This document shows, one piece after another, positions 26,792 through 35,128 of a DNA stretch of 64,000 bases (its first letter is position 1; the number at the start of each line of letters is the position of its first letter). Source of the DNA: Victivallales bacterium (GTDB lineage Bacteria; Verrucomicrobiota; Lentisphaeria; Oligosphaerales; Oligosphaeraceae). Position numbers and translations under genes: made by a program. The notes beneath the pieces are model-generated. The model was not told the origin of the DNA and made no database searches. It was given only the letters and a program-made list of their open reading frames with translations. The stretch is from the NCBI GenBank assembly GCA_017548425.1, contig JAFZAB010000018.1:1-64000 (forward strand), read 5' to 3'.

Positions 26792-29700
26792 ATGATAAGA
26801 CTGCCGTTGTTGCTGTGTTTTCTTTATGCTTGTACATGGGCTTTGGAGTCCGATCCGGCCATTGTGTCGTTGCCGGACAAGAAGACTGAGATTTGGAAAG
26901 TCTATGGTGTCCGTCGGGCGGAGGCGTTGGATTCGAAGCGCATCCGACTGACGATTGGCCATGCTTCGAATCAGGGCGTTCTGGAGGGAAAGTCATCGTA
27001 TCGCATTGTTAGTGAAGATGATCCATATTATGCATACAAGAATTTTGTGATGCCGCTTAAGGCCGTGCAGCTGAACAAGAAAAAGGAAAAGGAACTGTCT
27101 GTTCCAGAAAATGTGAAAGGCGGCATACGGGTCTTCAATCGCTATCTAGTTGAACTTCAACTACCAAAGAAAATGGAAGAGGGGAAGACCTATTCGGTCG
27201 TTTGCATTGGCGGTAAAGAGCTGATGGTGTCATCGGCCTGCACGGCGGCGACGTTGACATACCATGAGGGCGAATTCGTCAAGCCGCTGGATGTGAAGAC
27301 GGATCTTAAGGCGTTGACGGTGATGGGGTTGCGCGGTGCGAGCCATGTCGGTAACGGCATCATCTGTCTTGAGTTCGGAGGAACCTATGCTGTTGATGAA
27401 GGGAATTATCTGAAAAATTACGAAATAACATTGAATGGCGAGCCTGTGAAGATCTTGAACATGGGGCGACGAAGCAAAATTGATGCCTATCTTCCCACAG
27501 GATGGCCATTTCCGGCGATTCTCATGCATGATGTTTTCCTTCAACTGGAACGACCGGTGAAGGAAGGCGAGAAAGTGGGAATCCGTGTGTCGCCAAAAGT
27601 TTGCTCAGGCGCCAATGAAACGGCTTTCACATTTAGTTCGTATCGTTCCTATACCGATTCCATCAAGGTGAATCAAGTCGGTTATCTGGCGGATGTTCCG
27701 TTGAAACGCGCCTATCTCGGCCGCTGGCTTGGTTCATTTCCAGACAAAAACGCCTCAGGCGATAATAAGAAAGAAAACAAAGGCGTTGATACGACTGCGG
27801 AGGATTTCTTCAATGCGGCGATGGGCAAACGTGTTGCGGACAATGAGAATTTGCTATCAAAATCATCGTTGGCGCCTTATGCACTATCGTTTGGCACGCC
27901 GCCGTCATTTAGTCTGATTGATGTGAAAACGGGCAAGGCGGTTTATCGCGGCCAAGCGGTTTTGGGTCATAATGGTCTGGAGTCGGACGGAAGGGTAAAC
28001 CATTCCGCGGAGAATGTTTATTATCTGGATTTCAATGACTTCAACAAACCAGGCCGATACTATATATCGGTCAATGAAGTGGGAAGAAGTCTTGAATTCA
28101 ATATCGATGATGATGTTTACCAGTCGGCGTTCCAAATGGCGTCGTATGGTGTCTTCCTGCAGCGTTGCGGAATTGAATTGGGGCCTCCCTATACGCCGTG
28201 GCGACGTATAGCCTGCCATTCCAAAGGCGTTATTGAAACGACGCAGGATCGGATCAATTCCGGTGAATTCATCGATTCCAAAAATCAAGTGATGATCAAG
28301 AATCCGAAAGAGCCTGATCCGAATCGCGCTAAGATGTTGCAGGATCCTTCTTTATTGGTTTATTGCCCATTTGAGGGAAATTGTGTCAATGCCATTAATG
28401 GCGGCATGGAGTTGAAGGCGTTGGGCGATGCAAAATATGCTGTTGATGGTGATGTGACGGGCAATGAAACGGACAAAGTCTATATGACGTCGAATAACGA
28501 GAACGGTTTTACAGGACGTCTTTTCTATAAGGAAGATAATGGACTGACGTTCAGTTTCTGGTATAAGAAGGACGACAGTGCAACTGGAAACAAAATTTAC
28601 GGGACAATACTGTCGCTTCTCACGCAAAACAAAAAAGGACTTGAACTGAAATGCATTTGGGGAATTCCATATTTGTTCATGAACAACAATAGAATTGTCT
28701 ATGAACGGATAGGGGATAAAATTTGGCGGCATTGGGGAATCGTTGTGAAGCCGATGGGGCCGAAGGATGAACATGGCTTACGTGATTGGGAGATATCGTT
28801 GTACATCAATGGAGAATTGTTGGAAACCACAAAAGACAAGTGGGTTCTGGGAAATGAATTTCTGTTTGCGGCATTGGAGGACGAAGGTGCCCCCAACGGC
28901 TTTTTCGATGAACTTCGCATCTACAACCGTGCGATGGGCAAGAAAGATATGGCGCTTTTGGCGGGGCGTCATCAGGCGCGTATTCCGAAACGCATCATGG
29001 CGTCCGGTGGTCACCACGATGCTGGCGATTACAATCCGCGTTCGCATATTGATGTCGCGCAGAATCTTATGGATGCTTACGAAATTGCTCCGAAGAAATT
29101 TTGGGACGGGCAATTGAACATTCCGGAAAAGGGAAACGGCATTCCCGACATCGTGGACGAAGCCCTGTGGGCGCTCAAATTATGGATTGGCTTGCAGGAT
29201 AAGGATGGTGGTGTGTTCAATGGAACGGAATCGGATGGCGACCCGAATTTTGTTCAGACCGTCGAACTGGATCCGAAGGGCGATTTTGCATGGGCGAAAG
29301 ATTGCAAAGGATCGTTCCTCTTCGCAGGAGCGATGGCGCAGGCGTCCCGCATTTTAAGCAGTCTTGGCCATGATGAGATGGCGAAAGACTATCTTGCACG
29401 GGCGGAACGAGCCTATGAATGGGGGAAGCAGCACAAACCAACCACGAAGAATATGAACGCTTTCGGTGAATACACCATTTCGCTTCGTGCATATGCGGCG
29501 GCGCAGCTGTACCATACGACATACAACAACGATTATCATGAAGATTTTATCGAGTTCACGCCTTGGGCAAAAGAACCGAAGGCAAAAATGATCACGGATA
29601 ATCACAGCTATGATTTGTCGCTGGCGGCATATGCCTATGCGATGATTCCAGATAAGAAGGCGATTTTCAAATTGAAAGAATCCGTCATCCGTGCCATTGA

Positions 29701-30205
29701 AGAAGAAGCGAATATGTACATAAACGGTTCAGCTAGCATGGCCTATAAGTTTGTTCGACATCCCTTTGCCCCGATTACATGGGGCACGGGGGCATATGAG
29801 CATTTTCTGGTTCCTGTCTGGCATGCATGGGCAGTGACATGGAATCTGAGGAAGCGAGAGGAGTATTTTGAATGGATGGTTCGGACGGCCGACAACACGC
29901 TTGGGGCGAATCCGATGAACATCAGCTGGATTGTCGGACTTGGGGAACGGACGGTTCGTGCACCGCTTCATAACAGCCGTTATAATCCCAGTGGAATGTG
30001 CACATCTGGGCAGCAAGTCCAAGGCCCAAGCAGCAGAGGACAGGGCTATAATTATACTTCAAGCGTCTATCCGCCCCATGATGAGGGCTTTGCCGTGATG
30101 CATGCGTTTGTGGACTGCCATTGGGCGATCGCCATGGATGAAGGTACGGTAAGCGCGCAGGCCGAGACGATGGCCGCCTTCGGTCTGTTGCTAAAAGACC
30201 GATGA
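26792..30205 (+). CDS. Secreted GH9-family glycosidase with internal LamG-like domain
   Basis: The 1137-residue protein has signal peptide MIRLPLLLCFLYACTWALES and an RBS (AAAGGA). After about 280 residues of beta-rich sequence comes a CelD_N-type Ig domain (VNQVGYLADVP near 292), then the first part of the GH9 barrel with RCGIE and ACHSKG (about 457-478). A LamG-like jelly roll of about 200 residues (518-724; LTFSFWYKKDD, GFFDELRIYNRAM) then interrupts the catalytic domain, which resumes with GGHHDAGDYNP (738), carrying the catalytic-base aspartates. The C terminus has MDEGTVSAQAE, the expected place of the acid glutamate. GH9 enzymes cleave beta-glucans such as cellulose or glucomannan; exo-glucosaminidases also exist. 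It is probably periplasmic or extracellular. Confidence 0.88.
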   Translation: MIRLPLLLCFLYACTWALESDPAIVSLPDKKTEIWKVYGVRRAEALDSKRIRLTIGHASNQGVLEGKSSYRIVSEDDPYYAYKNFVMPLKAVQLNKKKEKELSVPENVKGGIRVFNRYLVELQLPKKMEEGKTYSVVCIGGKELMVSSACTAATLTYHEGEFVKPLDVKTDLKALTVMGLRGASHVGNGIICLEFGGTYAVDEGNYLKNYEITLNGEPVKILNMGRRSKIDAYLPTGWPFPAILMHDVFLQLERPVKEGEKVGIRVSPKVCSGANETAFTFSSYRSYTDSIKVNQVGYLADVPLKRAYLGRWLGSFPDKNASGDNKKENKGVDTTAEDFFNAAMGKRVADNENLLSKSSLAPYALSFGTPPSFSLIDVKTGKAVYRGQAVLGHNGLESDGRVNHSAENVYYLDFNDFNKPGRYYISVNEVGRSLEFNIDDDVYQSAFQMASYGVFLQRCGIELGPPYTPWRRIACHSKGVIETTQDRINSGEFIDSKNQVMIKNPKEPDPNRAKMLQDPSLLVYCPFEGNCVNAINGGMELKALGDAKYAVDGDVTGNETDKVYMTSNNENGFTGRLFYKEDNGLTFSFWYKKDDSATGNKIYGTILSLLTQNKKGLELKCIWGIPYLFMNNNRIVYERIGDKIWRHWGIVVKPMGPKDEHGLRDWEISLYINGELLETTKDKWVLGNEFLFAALEDEGAPNGFFDELRIYNRAMGKKDMALLAGRHQARIPKRIMASGGHHDAGDYNPRSHIDVAQNLMDAYEIAPKKFWDGQLNIPEKGNGIPDIVDEALWALKLWIGLQDKDGGVFNGTESDGDPNFVQTVELDPKGDFAWAKDCKGSFLFAGAMAQASRILSSLGHDEMAKDYLARAERAYEWGKQHKPTTKNMNAFGEYTISLRAYAAAQLYHTTYNNDYHEDFIEFTPWAKEPKAKMITDNHSYDLSLAAYAYAMIPDKKAIFKLKESVIRAIEEEANMYINGSASMAYKFVRHPFAPITWGTGAYEHFLVPVWHAWAVTWNLRKREEYFEWMVRTADNTLGANPMNISWIVGLGERTVRAPLHNSRYNPSGMCTSGQQVQGPSSRGQGYNYTSSVYPPHDEGFAVMHAFVDCHWAIAMDEGTVSAQAETMAAFGLLLKDR

Positions 30206-30230
30206 CTCGCTTCGGCATTGCCGAAGCGAG
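30206..30230. terminator. Perfect 12-bp hairpin immediately after the GH9 stop codon
   Basis: CTCGCTTCGGCA and its exact complement are separated by a single T. It begins at the base after the TGA and is followed by CTTATGG heptamers rather than a T-run. Confidence 0.6.
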
Positions 30231-30290
30231 GCTTATGGCTTATGGCCGATGGCTTATGGATGAATGCATAATGCTTAATGCTTAATTAAG
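30231..30290. repeat. Period-7 repeats: CTTATGG run passing into CTTAATG run
   Basis: About four CTTATGG-type heptamers (30231-30257) change into ATAATGC/CTTAATG heptamers (30258-30290). The first part matches the reverse complement of 2146-2175 almost base for base. Confidence 0.88.
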
Positions 30291-30314
30291 TTCGGAAACA
30301 CAGATTAGTACAAT

Positions 30315-30360
30315 AAACCGCCGATGTTTGGTGCGAAAATGCCATTCATCGGCGGTTTTG
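30315..30360. terminator. Bidirectional terminator-like hairpin
   Basis: AAACCGCCGATG (30315-30326) and CATCGGCGGTTT (30347-30358) form a perfect 12-bp stem with a 20-base loop. T-rich sequence follows on both strands, fitting the convergent genes. Confidence 0.6.
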
Positions 30361-30670
30361 ATTTAGGCATGCATTTCATGATAAAAACAATGAATATCAT
30401 GATTATATAGATGATTATCATGATTCTTTTGTTGTATTTTGTCTTTAAGGCAGAAGGTAGTGGCGCGCTCCGCGCGCTATGTGAGAGAGACATCCCCCCG
30501 CAGGCTGCGCGCCGCTTCGGGCGCTGGCCAGCGGTTACGATTGTTTCGCACTCCGTGCAATGTCGCTCCGCGACGTTGGGGTGAAAACGTCATTCATCGG
30601 CGGTTTTGTTTTTATACATATATTCATGAATAAAAACTATGAATATCATGTTTTAACAATGATAATCATG
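30331..30670. repeat. Pair of imperfect 90-base direct repeats
   Basis: The copies at 30331-30423 and 30581-30670 share CATTCATCGGCGGTTTTG, then AT-rich sequence with ATAAAAAC and TATGAATATCATG-type words ending in ATnATCATG. They flank 157 bases of GC-rich hairpin sequence. Confidence 0.7.
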
Positions 30671-30697
30671 TAATTTTTGCTATAAATTTTGTATAAG

Positions 30698-30722
30698 TAT
30701 TAATGATTAATCATTAATCATT
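30698..30722. repeat. ATTAATG-type heptamers carrying a glycosyltransferase stop codon
   Basis: Three heptamers of the TTAATGA/TTAATCA type. The TAA of the minus-strand glycosyltransferase (30707-30709) lies in the run, so its last residues (MIND) are encoded by repeat words. Confidence 0.8.
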
Positions 30723-32023
30723 GAATAGTACCATTCAATGAATGCGTCGGCTTGGCGGGTAAGGCTGAAGAGAGAGCCTCGCGTGGCGGCGGCGGACTTC
30801 ATGGCGGAATAGGCTTCTGACGGAAGTTTCAATATCTTAAGAGCCGATTGCGCAAGGGCTTCTGAATCGCCCGACGGGAAAAGAAAACCTGTTTGGCCGT
30901 CGATGATTTGCTCGACGAGACCGCCTGTCGCGGAGGCGACGACAGGCGTCCCGCAGGCCATGGCTTCCGTGACGGTTTTGCCGAAGGCTTCCGCTTTCGC
31001 CATGTGCAGGAAAACATTCGCACTGCGGTACAGTTGCGCCATTTTCCGTGCATCGCTGACGTAGGGGATGCCCATGGCGCGGATGCCGTCCGTTTCGGAG
31101 GTCAATTCCATGCCGACGCAGAGGAAGAAGAGATTCGGATCGAGCGCGGCGAGTCGTTTCACGCCTGCCCAAAGCGTGTCTGGATCTTTGAAATAGCTTG
31201 ATTTGGCGGCGGCGGCGAACATGACGATTTTGGCATCCAACGGCAAGCCGAGATCCTGTCGTGCAGCGGCGGAATCGCCTGGCGTGAAGACGGTTGTGTC
31301 GATGCCGTTTGGAATGAGCTTGTATTCGACGGCGTCCAGCATGGATTCTTTTGCGCGGTCGAGCAGCCATTGGGACGGAGCTGTGACATGTAGTTTCGAC
31401 GCCTTGAAGATTTTGGCTTTCTGTTGCCAGTTCCAATTTGTATTATCCTTTCTGACAGCTGGATAGACGTTTAGACGCGGGCAGTTCCCGCAACCGTTTT
31501 TCCAATGGTCGCAGTCGATGAAATACGCGCAATGGCCCGTGAGGGCCCATGTGTCGCGGAGATTAAGGACGATTGGCGCGATTTTGGCAAGTTCAGGCAG
31601 AATGCGCAGATCAAAATACCATCCATGGAGATTGTGACAATGGATGATATCCGTCTTGGGGGCAATGAGTTGTGGAAGTTGTGCGCAACCGGGGAATGTC
31701 CATTCGTCGCGACCGTTCCACCAGTCGATGAGGCGTGATGGATTGGCGAGGCGGTCGAAGCATCTGGCGAGTTTTCGCATGCCGGGCAGGGAGCCTTCAT
31801 GGGAGCGTGCGCCATCCGCAAACCATTGCCATGGAAGGCCTGTCCAATGCGCTTTGCGTGGAATTTCCACGACATCCGCATCTTTGGAATACTTGCGGCC
31901 GACGATGAGCTTGGAATCGTGTCCAAGACTGCGGAATCGGCTGAAGAGATTCCAGGCGGAGCCTTCGGCGCCGCCGCCGCGGTCTGCGGTGTTGATTTGA
32001 AGTATTTTTAGTTTATCATGCAT
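30707..32023 (-). CDS. Family 4-type glycosyltransferase
   Basis: The 438-residue protein has the GT-B layout. The N-terminal domain starts KILQINTADRGGGAEGSAWNL; the C-terminal domain has KLIPNGIDTTVFTPGD (about 233), a nucleotide-sugar strand AKIVMFAAAAKSS and the donor-binding EAFGKTVTEAMACGTPVVAS (about 340), as in GT4 enzymes that retain anomeric configuration. It probably adds a sugar to the LPS core or another surface glycan at the cytoplasmic face of the inner membrane. It is the last gene of the minus-strand cluster with GT9, gmhB and another GT4. Both its start and its stop codon fall in heptamer repeats, and no RBS is recognisable before the ATG at 32023. Confidence 0.9.
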   Translation of the reverse strand: MHDKLKILQINTADRGGGAEGSAWNLFSRFRSLGHDSKLIVGRKYSKDADVVEIPRKAHWTGLPWQWFADGARSHEGSLPGMRKLARCFDRLANPSRLIDWWNGRDEWTFPGCAQLPQLIAPKTDIIHCHNLHGWYFDLRILPELAKIAPIVLNLRDTWALTGHCAYFIDCDHWKNGCGNCPRLNVYPAVRKDNTNWNWQQKAKIFKASKLHVTAPSQWLLDRAKESMLDAVEYKLIPNGIDTTVFTPGDSAAARQDLGLPLDAKIVMFAAAAKSSYFKDPDTLWAGVKRLAALDPNLFFLCVGMELTSETDGIRAMGIPYVSDARKMAQLYRSANVFLHMAKAEAFGKTVTEAMACGTPVVASATGGLVEQIIDGQTGFLFPSGDSEALAQSALKILKLPSEAYSAMKSAAATRGSLFSLTRQADAFIEWYYSMIND

Positions 32024-32080
32024 AATGCATAATTTACTGGATTTTCTGGACTTACTGGATTTTCTGGATAAATGAAACCA
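32005..32080. repeat. Heptamer (ATAATGC) then period-9 (ACTGGATTT) repeats at a gene start
   Basis: ATAATGC-type heptamers cover the start codon at 32021-32023. Four CTGGAT-type 9-base units (32036-32073) follow. They lie between the two glycosyltransferase genes. Confidence 0.82.
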
Positions 32081-32115
32081 TAAATGTTACATTGCGGGGC
32101 TTATGGCCCATGGTA

Positions 32116-33189
32116 TTATCTGGTAGATTGGATAAGAGATTTAAGGGCGGAGAATACATCGTCTGGTGATTGTTTCATGCAGGGGTGGTTGGGTTTGGGG
32201 CAGATGACGGCGCCACAGTTGGCGCATGGCAAATCGTTGATGCGCAGAATCGTATGGCCTTTGCCATATGGATCCCACATGCCAGCGGGATCACGGGAAG
32301 AGAACAGCGCGACGCATGGTTTGCCAAGCGATGCCGCCAGATGCATGACGCCTGTGTCGTGGCCGAAATAACCGTCGCATCGCGCCATGACGGCGGCGGC
32401 GACGGAAAGTGGTCGGCCAGTGACAAGTGTGCCGCAAATGCCGTCGGCCATGAGACTTGTCGCGATTTTTTCATCGGATGCTCCTCCGAAGAAAAACGGC
32501 CAGATGTTTGTCTCCGCACAGAGATGTTTGAGAACGGCGGTGAATTGTTCTGGCGGCCATTGCTTGGCGGGCATGTTTGTACCAAGGGCGACGGCAAGAC
32601 GGAACACACCTTCGGGAGCGGATGACATGATGGCGTCCGCTTCTTTTTGCGCATTTTCGTCGTTTTGACGTGGCGGCAATGTGTATGGCGCATGATTGGG
32701 AGGCGGTAATGGAAGATTCAGGGGGGCAAGGACTTGCAATGTCGCATCCACGACATTAAGTCGCTTTTGGCTGAAATTGAAAATTTCATCTGGAGCGATG
32801 ATTCTCTTGACGCCGAAAAGCTTCAAATATAGTTTGAAGCGATTGACAAGCGCCATGGTCAACGGCGGATAGGGCGGCATGAGGACAATGCCGAGATCGA
32901 AATGGCGTTTGCGGAGTCTGAAGATGAGTCGCAGACGTGAAAATAATCGCGACAGTTTGCCACCCGTCATCGGAATTGCTTCAAATTCATCGACAAGGCC
33001 ACGGCCGCCGAGAATTTGGTCGGCGGAAACGGCACCGTGGGCGTCCCTTTCACTAAGCAGGCAGATGGAGGCTTGCGGAAAGGAAGCCTTCAGCAACTGC
33101 AAAGCAGGCATCATGACGAGACTGTCGCCGAAGCGGCAGTTTGAGATGATGAGAATTTTTTTTAGCTCTTTTAGGAGAAAAAGGGACAT
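32116..33189 (-). CDS. Family 9 glycosyltransferase (ADP-heptose:LPS heptosyltransferase-like)
   Basis: The 357-residue protein matches GT9. It has KKILIISNCRFGDSLVMMPAL at the N terminus, the RIIAPDE segment, then LAVALGTNMPAKQWPPEQF (about 195-213), VTGRPLSVAAAVMARCDGYFG, and the family motif GHDTGVMHLAASLGKPCVALF (about 273-293). The CANCGAVICPKPNHPCM cysteines near the end may bind a metal. GT9 enzymes transfer heptose to the LPS inner core at the inner membrane. The only usable start (33189) lies inside a period-9 repeat shared with the stop codon of gmhB, so its first residues (MSLFLL) are repeat-encoded. Confidence 0.9.
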   Translation of the reverse strand: MSLFLLKELKKILIISNCRFGDSLVMMPALQLLKASFPQASICLLSERDAHGAVSADQILGGRGLVDEFEAIPMTGGKLSRLFSRLRLIFRLRKRHFDLGIVLMPPYPPLTMALVNRFKLYLKLFGVKRIIAPDEIFNFSQKRLNVVDATLQVLAPLNLPLPPPNHAPYTLPPRQNDENAQKEADAIMSSAPEGVFRLAVALGTNMPAKQWPPEQFTAVLKHLCAETNIWPFFFGGASDEKIATSLMADGICGTLVTGRPLSVAAAVMARCDGYFGHDTGVMHLAASLGKPCVALFSSRDPAGMWDPYGKGHTILRINDLPCANCGAVICPKPNHPCMKQSPDDVFSALKSLIQSTR

Positions 33190-33222
33190 AAGGGACGAAA
33201 GGGACTAAAGGGACGAGGGGTG
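33178..33222. repeat. Period-9 repeat (AAAGGGACN) holding one stop and one start codon
   Basis: Five units of about 9 bases (AAGGGACAT, AAGGGACGA, AAGGGACTA and variants). The gmhB stop (33205-33207) and the GT9 start (33187-33189) both lie within the tract. Confidence 0.9.
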
Positions 33223-33756
33223 ATGGTGCTGTTTCAGAAACCATGTTGCGGCTTCGTCGAGCGTTTCGGCGACGAAATCCGCGTCAGGCAGCGGTGCTTT
33301 TTTACCGCTGGTGACTTGGATGGCGGTGATGCCGAAGTTTTTGGCGAGTTGGACATCAACTTTGCTGTCGCCGAACATGGCGGTGGTTTTCAAATCAATG
33401 TCGAAATCTTTGCAGGCGGCTTCGAGCATGCCTGTTTTCGGTTTGCGGCAGTTGCAGTTGGCGTCGGGGGCGTGGGGGCAGTAGTAAATAGCAGCTAGGC
33501 TAAGGCCTTCGGCAGCAAGGAGTTCCTTGAGGCGATCATGGACGGCGGCAAGATCATCTTCCGTGAAATAGCCGCGGCCGATACCGGACTGGTTCGTGAT
33601 GAGAATGATGCCATAGCCTGCGTCGCGAAGGCGTTTCAAGCCTGCGATGGCGCCTTTGGGAAATTCGACTCCGGCGGGATCGGAGAGGTATTCCTTATCG
33701 ACGATGAGGGTATCATCGCGATCAATGAAGATGTAATTTTTCAATTCACAATTCAT
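33205..33756 (-). CDS. gmhB: D-glycero-D-manno-heptose-1,7-bisphosphate 7-phosphatase
   Basis: This HAD-superfamily enzyme removes the 7-phosphate during ADP-heptose synthesis for LPS. The 183 residues have the nucleophile motif FIDRDDTLI near 11-19, LITNQSGIGRGYF near 52, the zinc loop CPHAPDANCNCRKPKTGML near 92-110 and MFGDSKVD near 128. The zinc loop separates GmhB/HisB-type phosphatases from other HADs. Cytoplasmic. It sits between two glycosyltransferases, which supports the heptose role. The ATG at 33756 lies in AATTATG-type heptamers with no visible RBS. Other heptose genes (gmhA, hldE, gmhD) are not in the window. Confidence 0.93.
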   Translation of the reverse strand: MNCELKNYIFIDRDDTLIVDKEYLSDPAGVEFPKGAIAGLKRLRDAGYGIILITNQSGIGRGYFTEDDLAAVHDRLKELLAAEGLSLAAIYYCPHAPDANCNCRKPKTGMLEAACKDFDIDLKTTAMFGDSKVDVQLAKNFGITAIQVTSGKKAPLPDADFVAETLDEAATWFLKQHHHPSSL

Positions 33757-33812
33757 AATTTATAATGCATAATTTACTGGACTGTCTGGATTTACTGGAT
33801 TCACTGGATTAT
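33748..33812. repeat. ATAATTT-type heptamers and period-9 ACTGGATTT repeats
   Basis: Heptamers (AATTGTG, AATTATG, CATAATG) span the gmhB start codon. Four period-9 CTGGAT units (33776-33808) follow up to the stop of the next gene. Same arrangement as at 32005-32080. Confidence 0.85.
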
Positions 33813-34954
33813 TTAGTTTGCAAAATGCTATTGTAAAGGGCGATGTGTTGTTCAAGATTGGCGGAGACGGGAAAACGCTTTTCGGGGATGATTTGGAAAT
33901 CGTCCTGCAAGGCGCGTTCCATGGCGTATGCCAAGGCATCGACATGGTTGGGCGGCACGGTAAGAACCTTTCCGGAAACAACTTCCGGAAGCGATGCGTT
34001 GTCGGTGACGATCACAGGGCGGCGCATGGCGCAGGCTTCGGCGGCGGCGAAGCCGAAGCCTTCGGACAACGATGGGACGACAACCGTGTCCGCGCAGTAA
34101 ACATAATCTGGAAGTTCTTCTGGGGGAACGGGTTCATGTAGAATGACGGCATCTTGCAGATGCAATGTTTCAACCAGTTTCTCTACTTCCTGAAATCCTT
34201 TGCGGACGGCTTTTGCACGACTGACGAGAGCCAGCAGGCGGACATTTGGATGCGTCTTGTGGATTTCCGCAAACGCCCGCAACAGCACGGGAAGGCCTTT
34301 CGAGCAGCCAGGCCGTCCAGAGAAGAAAAATGTGAAATGGTCTTGCAAGCTGAGGCTTGCGCGGCGCGCATTGCGGTCGTGGCCTTTTGGCGACCAGAAA
34401 TCGTAGTCGAGTCCATTGTAGATGACATGGACTTTGGATTGGGGGATGCCGAGCTTTAATAACGCACGGGCCGTGGAGTTTGAGACGGCGATATAGTTCT
34501 GGTAATCAAGCCAATAGACAAATCGTTCGATTTTGTCGTTGATGAAATTTGAGAGACTTCCTGCGTCGGAAACCTGCTTCCATAGGCCGACCCATACTTC
34601 GTGGACGGTCAGGACAAGCGGTATTTTTGTGATCTTGGCGACAAACCACGCGGGAAGCGTGGAGGCGAATGTCGTGGCGTGGATGATGTCCGCTGATTCC
34701 GCCAGCCGCAGGAGTTTTGAAATGGCGCGAAGGGAGAAGATGTAACGGCTTCCAAAAGAGGAAATTCGGTTGATTTCCACGCCGTTGCGAACTTCATATT
34801 CAAGCGTGCCGGGGACTTTCTGTGTGAGGATTCGCACATGGAAGCCTGCACGGACGAGGCCTTCGGCCAAGGCCGTGAAGAGGACTTCCGCCCCGCCGAG
34901 ATGGGGGTAGTAGTAGTCCAGACAGAAAAGGATGTTTTTCGTATCACTATTCAT
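33809..34954 (-). CDS. Family 4-type glycosyltransferase
   Basis: The 381-residue protein is a second GT-B enzyme: NILFCLDYYYPHLGGAEVLF at the start, VIYNGLDYDFW near 180, FFSGRPGCSKGLPVLLRAFA near 208 and the donor motif PSLSEGFGFAAAEACAMRRP near 300. It is probably the first gene of the surface-glycan operon GT4-gmhB-GT9-GT4. The ATG at 34954 is chosen because it fits the GT4 N terminus; the frame continues upstream to 35104 only by translating the period-9 repeat into a DYPDRPDY-type string, which is unlikely to be real. Confidence 0.9.
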   Translation of the reverse strand: MNSDTKNILFCLDYYYPHLGGAEVLFTALAEGLVRAGFHVRILTQKVPGTLEYEVRNGVEINRISSFGSRYIFSLRAISKLLRLAESADIIHATTFASTLPAWFVAKITKIPLVLTVHEVWVGLWKQVSDAGSLSNFINDKIERFVYWLDYQNYIAVSNSTARALLKLGIPQSKVHVIYNGLDYDFWSPKGHDRNARRASLSLQDHFTFFFSGRPGCSKGLPVLLRAFAEIHKTHPNVRLLALVSRAKAVRKGFQEVEKLVETLHLQDAVILHEPVPPEELPDYVYCADTVVVPSLSEGFGFAAAEACAMRRPVIVTDNASLPEVVSGKVLTVPPNHVDALAYAMERALQDDFQIIPEKRFPVSANLEQHIALYNSILQTK

Positions 34955-34955
34955 T

Positions 34956-35080
34956 TTCTGGATGACTGGATAATCTGGACGGTCTGGATAATCTGAACGG
35001 TCTGGATAATCTAGATAGTCTGGTATCCTAGGTGATTGTGTGAATCCAGAATATCCAGTAAATCCAGAACATCCAGAATA
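34956..35080. repeat. Inverted period-9 array (CTGGATAAT ... AATCCAGAA)
   Basis: About eight CTGGAT/CTGGAC units in one direction (34956-35028) are followed by four TCCAGAA units in the opposite direction (35043-35078). The array could form a long hairpin between pilT and the glycosyltransferase cluster. Same two-armed plan as 13645-13770. Confidence 0.85.
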
Positions 35081-35102
35081 AAAAGACGTTAGGCCATAAG
35101 CC

Positions 35103-35128
35103 ATGATAGCCGCTTGCGGCTATCATGA
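35103..35128. terminator. Perfect hairpin over the pilT stop codon
   Basis: ATGATAGCCGC and GCGGCTATCAT pair perfectly around a TT loop. The pilT stop (35123-35125) is within the stem. On the minus strand CTTATGG heptamers follow, so this is another hairpin-plus-heptamer site. Confidence 0.6.

Larger units (their letters stand above)
30231..30706. other. Intergenic region, repeats and hairpins, no gene
   Basis: The 476 bases between convergent GH9 and the glycosyltransferase carry heptamer runs, a likely terminator (30315-30360), a 90-base direct duplication (30331-30423 and 30581-30670), and, between the copies, three small hairpins with TCC or CTC loops (30463-30475, 30548-30558, 30562-30574). 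I see no coding frame worth reporting. Confidence 0.75.

Noticed and set aside
34955-35104. N-terminal extension of the GT4 protein
   Set aside because: It translates the inverted period-9 array into DYPDRPDY-type residues; the GT4 fold begins at 34954.
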